The notes beneath the pieces are model-generated. The model was not told the origin of the DNA. It searched no databases and saw nothing but the letters and a program-made list of their open reading frames with translations. A stretch of DNA of 64,000 nt from Ampullaceana balthica (taxonomy: Eukaryota > Mollusca > Gastropoda > Lymnaeidae). The DNA lies in assembly GCA_944989445.1 (NCBI GenBank), contig CALYLW010000322.1, positions 88,917-152,916 of the forward strand, given 5' to 3'. Below, piece after piece: positions 25,779 to 38,000 of the stretch. Position 1 is the first letter of the stretch; each line of letters starts with the position of its first letter. A program made the translations under genes and the position numbers.

Positions 25779-25919
25779 GATATTTAATGTGAGCTCTGGC
25801 CATGCTGCAGTGACATGAAGACAGTTCACCTGTGCAGATAATAGTTAAACGTTTTAGTCGATCAATGATGGTTCATGAGGACAGACGACCTATATATAGT
25901 GTGGTGTGGGGAGACACAA

Positions 25920-26515
25920 AAGATAATAGTTAAAAGTTTTAGTCACTTAAAGATAGTCCATGAAGACAGACGACATATAGATATTGTGGTATGGAGAGAC
26001 ACAGACTAGATAAAATTATATATTGTGGTGTGGAGAGACACACACTAGATAACATTAGATATTGTGGTTTGGAGAGACGCAGACTAGATAACATTAGTTA
26101 ATTGGTGCGGAGAGACACACAATAGATAACTTTAGAGAGTTTTAGTCGATCAATGATAGTTCATGAAGTCAGACGGCATATAGATATTGTGTTGTGGAGA
26201 GACACACACTAGATAACATTAGATATTGTGGTGTGGAGAGACGGAGACTAGATAACATTATATATTATGGTGTGGATATACGCAGACTAGATAACATTAT
26301 ATATTGTGGTGTGGATATACGCAGACTAGATAACATTAGATATTGTGGTGTGGAGAGACGCAGACTAGATAACATTATATAATTGGTGTGGAGAGACACA
26401 CACTAGATAACTTTAGAGAGTTTTAGTCGATCAATGATATTTAATGAAGACAACGGCTTATAGTTATTTTGGTGTGGAGAGACACACACTAGACAACATT
26501 AGAGAGTTTTAGTAA
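25920..26515. repeat. 39-bp tandem repeat with a larger superunit
   Basis: Basic unit is about 39 bp: TATTGTGGTGTGGAGAGACG, CAGACTAGATAACATTAGA. It is organised into longer blocks that each include AGAGTTTTAGTCGATCAATG and ATAGTTCATGAAGACAGACG; these blocks start near 25855, 25935, 26140 and 26420. A higher-order repeat of this kind suggests two rounds of amplification. Confidence 0.85.
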
Positions 26516-27124
26516 AGCGTGACAGAGTGTAGGGGTCTAGTCACACATCGAGGTAGCTCGAGTATTTTCAGCATTTGAGACACGGTCAATAGTTGTCTAC
26601 TCGGATTATGATAGTAAGTCATGTGGACAAAGATGTAGAGTTAGAAGTTGTAGTAGTACTAAGGTGTGTACCAGAATTATATGCTGTATATAAAAACATG
26701 TATATCATATGATCGGAGAGTCAAGACATTGTCTTATATATTTAGAAAACAGGAACGCAACTGTCGACACCTTTACAACCAGTGTCGGAGTGCAATATTG
26801 TGGGTTGTAAGAATATGACGATGATATGTCTATTCGTTGTTTAACCACTGTTTTCGGTACATCAGTGTTGACAAACCTGTACTGCGATTGCTTCATTGTG
26901 GGATATTTAAACACATTGAACGCATGATCGACTTTTGACTTATGTATAGAACCTGATACCCCTAAGTAACATTTATGTTGGTGCCAGGATTTCTGCATCA
27001 TTTGCCCAGACTCCATCACGAGAGATGGCAGAAATGTAAACATATAGTTCTTAACAGTTTGGTTCAAGTAGTCTTAACGTTGTTGTGTCAGGTCAGTGGT
27101 ATATGTCTTCGATCATTCAATATT
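26516..27124. other. Non-coding with dispersed repeat copy
   Basis: Contains, at about 26800-26930, the second copy of the repeat at 23560-23690. A 120-codon open frame on the minus strand (26705-27067) passes through this repeat and has no recognisable motif; I do not call it a gene. Confidence 0.5.
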
Positions 27125-27450
27125 ACATAATTTAACACACTCAGTTAGTATTTACACCAATATTTTACTACATTGTAGAAGACTGCGTCATTTAACTCAC
27201 TCAGTTAGTATTTACACCAATATTTTACTACCTTGTAGTGACCTGCATCATTTAACTCACTCAGTTAGTATTTACACCAATATTTTACTACCTTGTAGTG
27301 ACCTGCATCATTTAACTCACTCAGTTAGTATTTACACCAATATTTTACTACCTTGTAGTGACCTGCATCATTTAACTCAATCAGTTAGTATTTACACCGA
27401 TATTTTACTACCTTGTAGTGACCTGCTTCATTTAAATCACTCAATTAATA
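27125..27450. repeat. 60-bp minisatellite, about 5.5 copies
   Basis: Unit ACCTGCATCATTTAACTCAC, TCAGTTAGTATTTACACCAA, TATTTTACTACCTTGTAGTG. The middle copies are identical over the full 60 bp. Confidence 0.97.
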
Positions 27451-29925
27451 CATTAGGTATTCGACTATTACAACGCACAGGGTCACACAACGATTTGGTA
27501 TTAAAAAGGAAATGTGTTGTGCATTGGTGTTTTAAGATATAAAGTAATTTGTTTTAATGAGTTGCACATTTTAAAGAGCAATATTAGTATTTTCATAGTA
27601 GAAAAAGGCCAATAAGACAAGATATATTCAATACGCTGACATTTTCTAAGAGTACCATATTATTTGTGAATTTAAAAGACAGTTGATCTATGAATTCGTT
27701 CCTTTCGTGATTTCAGATATATTTTTTGGTCAACTATTTCGTTATTTGACGTCCAAAAAACGTGGAGATTGAACATAAAAATTTTAAACTAATTATATAT
27801 TCATTGTCGACGAAATGAAATACCCGTATGGATCTTGAATGAATATAGTAGTATTAATGTTGTTAGTGTTTGTACATTGTATAAACTATGATCACATCTT
27901 GCTGTTATAATAGAGACACACTCTGCCGCCCACACTCCAGTATCTTTTATGACAGGGCCGACTTTGGGCATAGGCAAACTAGGCAGCCGCCTACGGCCTC
28001 CGATAAGTCTCATCATTAGTGGGGCATCGCACAAGAATCGTTCAGTATTTATTTTTTTCAATTTTTGTATTACAATCTGGGCCACCTAATTCTATTGCAA
28101 ACAATTATGTATGGTTTTGTCTATTGCTAACAATTTTGTAGGGTTTTACATTTCGTTGACTAAGAGCAGACATTTTTTCCATGATTTTAACAAAGAGAAT
28201 ACATTAACTACGTTATGCTAGCTTATGAAAGTAATTAATCACGAGAGGTTAGCAAAGGGAAGTTATTTATTCTTATCACTGTATACAAAACAAAATCAGC
28301 AGTCACATCCCTTACTTTTAAATGTGTAATCAAAGTTTGTAATCTACTGATGTTTTTAATGAGGAGTTTTTTCTTCATATCATAGCGAACTTCGATATGT
28401 CTATTCACAATCTCGTATTCAAATAGTACTTTTATCCCTAAGATACACACTGAAACAATTTGTGAACGGTCCTTCCCGTTTTGTTCAATGAAACCATGCA
28501 ATTCTCACCCATTACATCTCTTCGATTAGCTGCGCCAATTTCGTCCCATCTGACTACCATTGGATGACGGATATATGTTTTGTTACGTGTATCTAAATTT
28601 GTATATGATTACAAGTAATTTGATGGCAATCTATTTTGTGAAGTTCTTGAATATGTTTGTAAAGCGAGGTGATCCTAGCAAAAGTCTAGTGAACTGCGCT
28701 ACTTAAGACTGAACAATAAGTAACAATGTAACATTTTTACAATTGTTTACTCAAAATCACAAATAAAAACTTGTCAAACTATATATTCCAAAATAACAAT
28801 CATCTGAAATGGACCCGGGCCATTAAACAAAGGTGATATATGACAACACCATCATTAAAGTTTAATATGGACTATGAATCCCTTGTTTCAATATTAGTTT
28901 ATTTTTAATTATGAAAGTTTTATTTAACGCATGTGTGTGTGCGTATGTATATGTGTGTGTTAGTGAGTGTGTATGTGTGTGTGTGAGAGTGAAGTGCTGT
29001 CAGCTAAAGCTAACCTGATCTACATCATTCATTTAACAAAATTGAAAATATTTAAATAAATATAGTGTTTTATTAAAATCAAAAGTTGCAATAAAGAAAC
29101 TAAATCATTTGATTCAATTCATAAACAGTCTCAAATTATTTGACACAAACGAGAAACCCTACAAAAGTCACATTTCTTTCGTTTTGTGTAATTTATTTTG
29201 AAGCTACCATCAATGTATTTACACTAAAAAAAAATCTTTCAAACGTGACATCTGACTTTCAGGTTTTTAAAAGGTCTTGATTAATTATATCAATTTATTT
29301 AATCAGAAGTCTGGATAAATACAAATTAAATGCATAACATATTTTGTTCTGTGTCACTTAGGGATACTATTTATTTTAAAGTTCAAAAAGACAGAACATA
29401 ATCAATTTTCTTAGCATGTCCACTCCTTTCTGTCCATGATAACAAAGTCATATTTTCTTAAAATTGTAATCTTTGTTTCACATAATGTTTATGTAAATAT
29501 ATAGATCAATGTTAAATATACTTGGCAAATATCTAGAAAATGTATACATACAAAAAAGTGGTCTTGGTGACTGAATGGGGCGGCAGCTCAAAATGTTGTG
29601 GTTTTTTTCTTAAAAGAGCAATATAAAATAAATTTAAATATTTTCTATTTTGGTCTTTACCAACCTTGGTACATAAGAACTTGTTTGCGCATATAAAAAT
29701 TAACAAAGGCTTTCAATTCATCATGTTAATTTTATCGTGGATGAAGCCACAAATCGTTTTTTCCCCCCAATATTTAAAGACAGCTTGATATCTCGAGTAT
29801 TTGGAGTTTTTTTTTCTGTTCAAATATTTGCTAATTTTTCAATTTCATTTTCAATAAGTTCGAGTAAAGCTGAAATATAACGTTTTGTTCGTTGAGGACG
29901 GCTCTTTTGCCGAAACGTTTCGCAG
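27451..29925. other. Non-coding with old repeats
   Basis: No supported gene. At 27950-28030 there is a GC-richer dispersed-repeat block (GGGCATAGGCAAACTAGGCA, GCCGCCTACGGCC), of which a relative may lie at 32255-32310. A GT-rich microsatellite lies at 28930-28990. At about 29570-29760 a Helitron-like internal relic has the CCAACCTTGGTACATAAGAA word seen in the large elements. The minus-strand open frame at 28235-28501 has no motif I recognise. Confidence 0.5.
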
Positions 29926-29929
29926 TTTT

Positions 29930-30318
29930 GTTACGTCATGTCAGGCCAACTCATACCCTGTTTTACATGTTATGTTACGTCCTGTCAGGCCAACTCATAC
30001 CCCGTTTACATGTTATGTTACGTCCTGTCAGGCCAACTCATACCTTGTTTACATGTTATGTTACGTCCTGTCAGGCCAACTCATACCCTGTTTACATGTT
30101 ATGTTACGTCCTGTCAGGCCAACTCATACCCTGATTACATGTTATGTTACGTCCTGTCAGGCCAACTCATACCCTGTTTACATGTTATGCTACGTCCTGT
30201 CAGACCAACTCATACTCTGTTTACATGTTATGTTACGTCCTGTCAGGCCAACTCATAGCCTGTTTACATGTTTTGTTACGTCCTGTCAGGCCAACTCATA
30301 CCCTGTTTTCATGTTATC
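29930..30318. repeat. 43-bp minisatellite, 9 copies
   Basis: Unit TCAGGCCAACTCATACCCTG, TTTACATGTTATGTTACGTC, CTG. Copies carry few substitutions. Confidence 0.96.
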
Positions 30319-31974
30319 CCCTTTACTAATCTATAAGTCTGATTGCAGTCTCACCCACATTATGTTCAATAGAACTAGACAAGTCTAGACGACAGTTGTG
30401 GCCATTCCAAAAAAAATAAAAATCAGCGGTAAAGTTTGGTAATATTTATTTTATTTTTAAATCTAAATTCTCCAATAAAATAGTGCGTTTGGTGTATTGC
30501 TCCATGAGCCATATCTTTGAATGCTCGATATTGTGAACTTGGAGCATTTTATTGAATGCTCGATAGTGTTGACGGACTTATAGTTAAGAGCATGTATGAA
30601 ATTGAAACGCTCAGCAAAGACACTTTATTACTTAGAGATTGGTATAAATGTTTATCAAAGGACCGGTAAGACATAAAACAGCTAAGACTACAAAATGATT
30701 TAAGCCTTTTGTGCTTTATTAACCTGCTTTAGACATATATCTTCCATTACACTTTGCGATTCGATGAGTTTTTACATGAACGATTCTGATGTGAGGACGA
30801 TATAGCGAAGTAAACAGAATAAGGAACATGAAGCAATGCATAAAACATATGATAAGTTATAGCTATGAAATACATTGACATTATATGCTATATATATGGT
30901 ATAAATACAATTATATATTTTATCTAAGAAATACAATATAATTATATAATATACATGACATAAACTATAATTATATATCAAACACAATATAATGATATGT
31001 TATCTGTTGCATACACAACTAGTAAAACTTTTATATATGTGACATGCAATCTAATTAGATTTTTATTTCTGTGGCATACAATCTAATTATGCTTTATAAC
31101 GGGAGAGCTATAATTATACATTGTATCTATGGAATGCAATCTAATGACAAATATATATAAAATGCAACCTAATCATATGTTTAATATACGAAATACAAAA
31201 TAATTATAGATTACATCTATGACACACTCTATAATTATGTATGAAATACACTATAATTATATGTTATATATATGGTAAACAATCAAATTGTGTTATAGTA
31301 TTGGTATACACTGAAATGATCTGCCATATATATACAACACAATATAATCATATGTTTATCTGTAACATACACTTTAATGTTATCATATGAATATTGCATA
31401 CAGTCTAATTATTATGTTTACGTCTATTTCTCACATTGCACTTTTCAAATTGCTAACTGAATCTTTATACATATGATACATTTATTCTCAAAGGAAATAC
31501 ATTATGACCCATGTAAAGATATTCGGCAAATTAAAAAAAAATATATATTACTCTATTTGGCAGACTTAAAGAATATTTGAGGATGTAATGATATTTGACA
31601 GATGGTACACGGTATCAAAGATGTAATGGTGTTAAAGAGAGTTACCTGAGTTAGTAAAGATGCAAAAAAACTTGGCAAATGTTACGAGGTATGATAAAAC
31701 AATGTATTTCAATATTTGCAAGTGCATTTGTAAAATATTTGCAGATACAACAAAATAAGAGGTATGTAGACAGGTTTGACAGATAAAGCTATACAAAATG
31801 GATTAAACAAGGTATGACACATGTATGTACAATTGATAGATCTAACAAGATAGTGAATATGAACATATGTGTGACAGATCTAACAAAGGATGATGGATGA
31901 AGTTATTTTAAACAGATCCAGTGAGCTCTAACTCTAACAGAAAGGAATGTCTATCAATACGGCGTAGTGCCCTC
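30319..31974. other. Non-coding, possible 3' region of the receptor gene
   Basis: No exon found. A diverged tandem-like AT repeat (AAATACAATATAATTATATG words about 45-60 bp apart) spans about 30860-31430. On the minus strand an AATAAA hexamer at 31481-31486 lies about 490 bp past the likely stop codon at 31975-31977 and could serve as a polyadenylation signal; this is only positional evidence. Confidence 0.4.
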
Positions 31975-32033
31975 CTAATCTTCTCTCAGTGTCGTGTACT
32001 TGAATCCATCCCTCATCACTTGGTCCATGTCAC
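31975..32033 (-). CDS. Probable cytoplasmic tail exon with stop
   Basis: A clear acceptor (TGTATATTTTAG) at 32034-32045 is followed, in phase 1, by 18 codons reading DMDQVMRDGFKYTTLRED and a TAG stop. YTTL fits the YxxL endocytosis/adaptor pattern. The preceding transmembrane exon ends in phase 2, so this exon cannot follow it directly; a connecting exon with length 2 modulo 3 is required. Another acceptor eight codons in would give a phase-2 frame that is also open (DEGWIQVHDTERRLGG...), so the reading frame is not certain. Confidence 0.4.
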
Positions 32034-34985
32034 CTAAAATATACAACCAGACATTTGAGAACATCACGACCACAGCCAGTTCGCTGAGTGGACATGCTAT
32101 GTTAGTATGTATACCAATGGTGCTAGTTCATCAAGAAGTGAAACTGTTGTTTCCGCACCCTTGGCTAATTTATTTTTGGCGCCCTTGACAAGTGGATATA
32201 AAAAAATCGAAAAGGTTGGAAAATACTAAATTTGAATAAATTAATTGAAGGATTAGCCCTCGGCGCCGTTGGCAACTGCCCCGATGCCAAGTAATTGTTA
32301 CGCCTCTGAGTTCATCTTTCAGTGCACCATATATGTGAGTATTTATACCACTGGTGTGTTTTTATCTTACAGCGCACCAAATATGAGAGCATATATTTTA
32401 CTCTCACAATTATAGAAGTGCACAACAGTTTTTTTTTACAATTGTGGTGTCCTAGTTGTAATTGAGGTGAGATAATTTGATAGGCATTAAGACAGCTCTA
32501 AAACATCAGCCTCCTAGCATTTCAGACACGAATATCTGATGGAAAGGACGTGAGTATAGCAGCCCAAACAACCTGGGGCATTGGTGGGCACCGTCACGTG
32601 GTATCAGGGGCATAATAGTCACCGCGTAACATTGTTACACAAGAGCTAGACTTTTTTATCAGTGTAATATTGTTACATAAGAGCTAGACTTTTTTATCAG
32701 TGTAATATTGTTACATAAGAGATATACTTTTTATCAGTGTAATATTGTTACATAAGAGCTTGACTTTTTTATCAGTGTAATATTGTTACATAAGAGCTAT
32801 ACTTTTTTATCAGTGTAATATTGTTACATAAGAGCTAGACTTTGTTATCAGTGTAATATTGTTACATAAGAGCTAGACTTTGTTATCAGTGTAATATTGT
32901 TACATAAGAGCTAGGCTTTGTTATCAGTGTAATATTGTTACATAAGAGCTAGACTTTGTTATCAGTGTAATACTGTTACATAAGAGCTAGACTTTGTGAT
33001 CAGTGTAATATTGTTACATAAGAGCTAGACTTTGTTATCAGTGTAATATTGTTACATAAGAGCTAGACTTTGTTATCAGTGTAATATTGTTACATAAGAG
33101 CTAGACTTTTTTATCAGTGTAATATTGTTACATAAGAGCTTGACATTTTTATCAGTGTAATATTGTTACATAAGAGCTAGACTTTTTTATCAGTGTAATA
33201 TTGTTACATATAAAATAGACATCTACACCGGACATTTGTTTCCGTCAACTAGAAATCTATTTAGTTATTTTGTCATCTATAATAAAGATATCTGTATCAA
33301 ATTTATTTAGTTATTTTGTCATCTATAATAAAGACATCTGTATCAAATCTATTTAGTTATTGTGTCATCTATAATAAAGACCTCTGTATCGAATCTATTT
33401 AGTTATTTTGTCATCTATAATAAAGACATCTGCATCAAAACTATGTGATCTTTAAATTATTTATCTATATCGTAAATTAATTATATTTAAACCAGGTATT
33501 AACGCTCGTTTTCAAGCTAAGTGAATTTAGTCAACTTATTGCATTTTAGTTGGAATTTAAAAGTTTAAAGGCTATTAAAAAACATAAATTACAATTATAA
33601 ATGTTATCACATATATTCCAGATACCTAAAGCCAATCACATGAAACTCTTGCATTCTCTTTTGATACAAATTACTAGAATATTAATCGTGGGTATGCTAT
33701 TGAAGAATTGTATAATTTTTTTTATTATACGAATTTAAACAAATTTAAAAAAATATATATATTTTACAAATATATTTTTAAAATGATATTTTTAACATAC
33801 CCGAATTGTTGCCATTCTTCAAAGCACACTTAGGGATTTAAAAAAATGTTATTGAAATATATACACATAAGGCAGGAAAACTATTAATTTTAACAAAAAT
33901 ATCACACAATATTACAATTTTTTAGTCGCATTTAAATGTAAAAAGTTAAACTTTCTAACGTAACTTTAATTCAAGAATGTAATTTGTTCCAACTACAATG
34001 AATTAATGAAGTAAATGTTGTCATAATTACATTTTTTTGTATTTCCATACATTAAATAATAAAATGTGCATGTAATATTTTAAGCAAAATATTTTTTTCA
34101 GAAAAAAAATAATTCTGCATTCAACTCTGATGACAATTCCTAAAATTTGGATGAAAACGAGATTATTGGTTTAATATTTTTTACAAAGCTACGAAAAAAA
34201 CTTACTTTGTCTTTTTAACAATGCTATAAATAGCCACCAAGGCAAGAACTAAAAGAAGGAAGATAACACAAGGCAATCCGTAAGACATGAACGGAGAGAA
34301 GCGGTCGTGTGCTGCACTTTGAACTTTGACTGAAAACAAAACCATTTTGTATTTTGTTACAAAACAGGCATCCGTCTCTGCTAGTAATCAAAATTTATAA
34401 TTTTATACTAATATTCTTTCTAAAGTAAACCTTATAAAGGTTGCTACTTTATGTTAATAATAATAAAAGTTATAATTCTATAATTATAGTAATATAAATA
34501 ATATACGTTAATGTACTTAATTAAAAATTTCTATTTTTTAAATTGTACTATTATCATGATAATTAATGTTACTTTTTTAAAAATAACATTTAGTAGCAAC
34601 CAATTTATTCTTTTGTGTTGAATACTTTGGAAAGAATATTAGTATTTAAAGAAACAGAAAATTAAAACATCAAATAATAAATACTAGAAACCACCAATGG
34701 CGTAGCATACGCATCACACACACTCATATATAGTGCAAAGAAAGTGGTGGGGGGGGGGAGGGAGGACTGACACAAATTACAGCTTGAATAAATCAGAACA
34801 ATGCGAGTGAAAGTGGTGGGGGGAGGGCGCTGTTGACGCATTGTTGGTCTCGAGACATGCGCTATGCGGTTAGCAGCCTGCACCCCCACCTTGCACCACC
34901 CTGAAGACCAAAAACTGTGATTGACCGACCCTAGTGAAAGTCATTCTTATTTGGTTATTTGAAATTGTCTTGTGATTGTTCTGGT

Positions 34986-35057
<72 letters not shown>

Positions 35058-38000
35058 TTATCTAATTTAAAACATTATATTTTAAAGTCATATACTTATT
35101 CACCTTAAATATAGATCAATATACAGACAGCATATACTATTTTATTTCAACTCCAGTGACTTTACAGAAAGAAAAGGTATGAAAAACCTACGGTAATATT
35201 TTAATTCATTCTGATTCACTGGCATTTAATGTTTATTTCTTTTACATGTATATAGTAATTGCGTATTCTCATAGCTCATAAAACAGATCAAATTAATTAA
35301 AAGCTCAAACTGTTTAAAAGGTCCGTTACAAATATTACTACCATGTCTAAAATAATAAATATCATTTTTTAAAAGCGTAATTTCATAAAATATATTACAT
35401 AAAGATGTAACATATTCAGATAACATAAGGATTTTTTTTTAAACTGTTAAATATTCCACAGTTGAGAAAAGCAGAAACTAATCTACTTATTAAATAACTT
35501 TGTGTAAACTCACCTGAATTCTGAACTGTTATAAAAAATGTCAACACAGTTCTGACATTAAATTTTAGGTGGATCAAATACTGCCCGAAATCTTCGACTT
35601 GAACATTGACAAGTGTCACATCTAAAGTGTATTGATATGGATTTGTCCTGTCAGCCTTGATGTTTGTGACGTGTTTACTTGTGGAGTTCGTCTCTAACAG
35701 TCTTCCGTCGTGGAACAGTTGTTTCTCATGGATTCTGTGCAACAATCTGTCCATCATAAAACAGAATGTAGCTGTCACGTTGTGCGACAGATGTGGGAAG
35801 AGACGTACGAAATAGTTTTGGTGGTGGCACAAAGATGGTTTACCTAGCGAAAAACAATATTGCTGTCATATTGAGTGTACTAAATAAGACAAGCCGATGG
35901 AAAACATTTTTGTTGGTGATATAACGATTAGCTACAATATGAATTTTTCGTATCTTAACAAATAAAAATGACTTTAAATGCCCTCTTACCACAATGTTGC
36001 TAGTTGTGAAGTTTTAAACGCATGCAAATTTCATTAGGGATAACGTTGCATTTGAATGTTAATATATTTCAAGGTCTTTTAAAATGAAATTGGGAATAAC
36101 CAATTAAATATTTTTATGAAAAAGAACTAGGATCGAAGGCCCGTGAAAAAGAAACGGTCATTAGGAGTGCAATGTCCTATTAAATTGTATTTTCTTCATT
36201 AAGTTGTTATGTATTAAGTGAGCTAAAGATTTGTTAATTCATCCAGTAGCTATGGTCTGAAAATTTTTAAATATATCTGAAATAAAGAAATATGACATTT
36301 AAGGCCCCCTATTATGTTTGTGTTTTAAAACTATTAATGCCAAAAACCTATGCCAGAGTTTATTCAACAAAGAAATACACTATGGTCCATCCGTCACATT
36401 ATCGCTAGTTTAAAGTTTGAAACATCTGCTCATTGTAAGCTGTATCAATATGGATAAATTTATCAATATTTGTAAGGACCGAAGAAAATGTAATAAGTGA
36501 TACAATCTTTAACGTTTATGAATATTTTTTTGGGGGCAACCGGTCCCAAAGGAATTGACATTGGGAATTAAATTTCCTGTTTATTTTAATATGGATTATA
36601 CATTTCTTTATATACAGACTTTGGTCGAAATCCAGGAGCTGATCTTAAATTAATTGCCACATAGCTCATCTATATATATAAAAATCAAAGTATGTCTGTG
36701 TGTGTGTGTGCATGTCCTTTATAGCAGACTAAACCATTCATCCGATCGTCATGAAACTTTTTGAGACTGTTGATTGCGCTCCCGGAATGGTAACTGGCAA
36801 CTTTGTTTTCTAAATTTAACACTCATGGGGCACGGGGGCCCATAATGTCATTTTTTGCTAATATGAGCTATATAAAAATTAGTTTAAGCGCTAGCTACTG
36901 TGTAAATTGTTGGATTTTAACCAAACTTTTTATATGACAACTTGATAGCCAATATTAAAATACTATAGGGCACTGAACTGCAAATAGTCATTCCTTTGGG
37001 GCTGGGGGCCCAAAAATTCACATTTCTTAAACGTTTAAGATTTTATTCACCATTCAGTCATTAACAATCTTGACAAATAATGAAACATGTATCCATTATT
37101 ATACAAATTAAAATGAACAGGGGTTTTGAACTTTATATCTTGCACTGAATGGGCCCCGGGGCCCTTAATGTCTTTTTTTGCTTCTATAAGATATATAAAA
37201 ATTAGTTTATGCGTTAGCTACTGAGTAAATGAATGGATCTAAACCAAAATTTGAATACAAAAACTTGGTAGCCCATATTAAAATACTATAGGGCACATAA
37301 CTTCAAATGTCCATTCCTTCGGGGCCGGGGCCCCCAATGTCTTTTCTTTGTATATGTTTAATGTATTTTCCCCCATTCAATTTTTCACGATCTTGAGGAA
37401 TATATCTATGAGGAAACTTAATTAAATGAAAAGGTTTTTGAAATTTATATCTTTCGCCAAATGGGCCCAGGGGCCCTAAATGTCTTTTTCCTCTTATATC
37501 TATTATATATAAATAAAAGTATGTCTGTCTGTGTGTGTGTATGTGTGTGCATGTCCTTTATAGCTGACTAAACTATTCATCCGATCGTCGTGAAATTGTT
37601 GGAGACTGTTGAGTACCCACCTGGGATGGTAACTGGCAACTTTATTTTCTAAATTTAACACTCTTGGGGCACCGGGGGCCCATAATGTCATTTGTTGTTT
37701 ACATGAGCTATATAAAAATTAGTTTAAGCGCTGGCTACTGTGTAAATTGTCGGATCTTATCCAAACTTTGTATATGAGAATTTGATAACCACTATTAAAT
37801 TACTATAGGGCACTAAACTGCTAATATTCATTCCTTTGGGGCTGGGGGCCCAAAAATTCACATTTCTTAAACGTATAAGATTTTATTCACCTTTCAATCA
37901 TTAACAATCTTGACAAATTATGACACATGTATCAATTATTATACTAATTGAAATAAACAGGTGTTTTGAACTTTATATCTTGCCCAGAATGGGCCCTGGG

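Noticed and set aside
26705..27067. A 120-codon minus-strand open frame
   Set aside because: Overlaps a dispersed repeat also present at 23560-23690 and shows no motif, splice context or signal.
33640..33680. A possible 48-nt exon (NLYQKRMQEFHVIGF) between membrane and tail exons
   Set aside because: Starts in the right phase but ends in phase 2, so it does not reach the phase-1 tail exon; border signals are weak.
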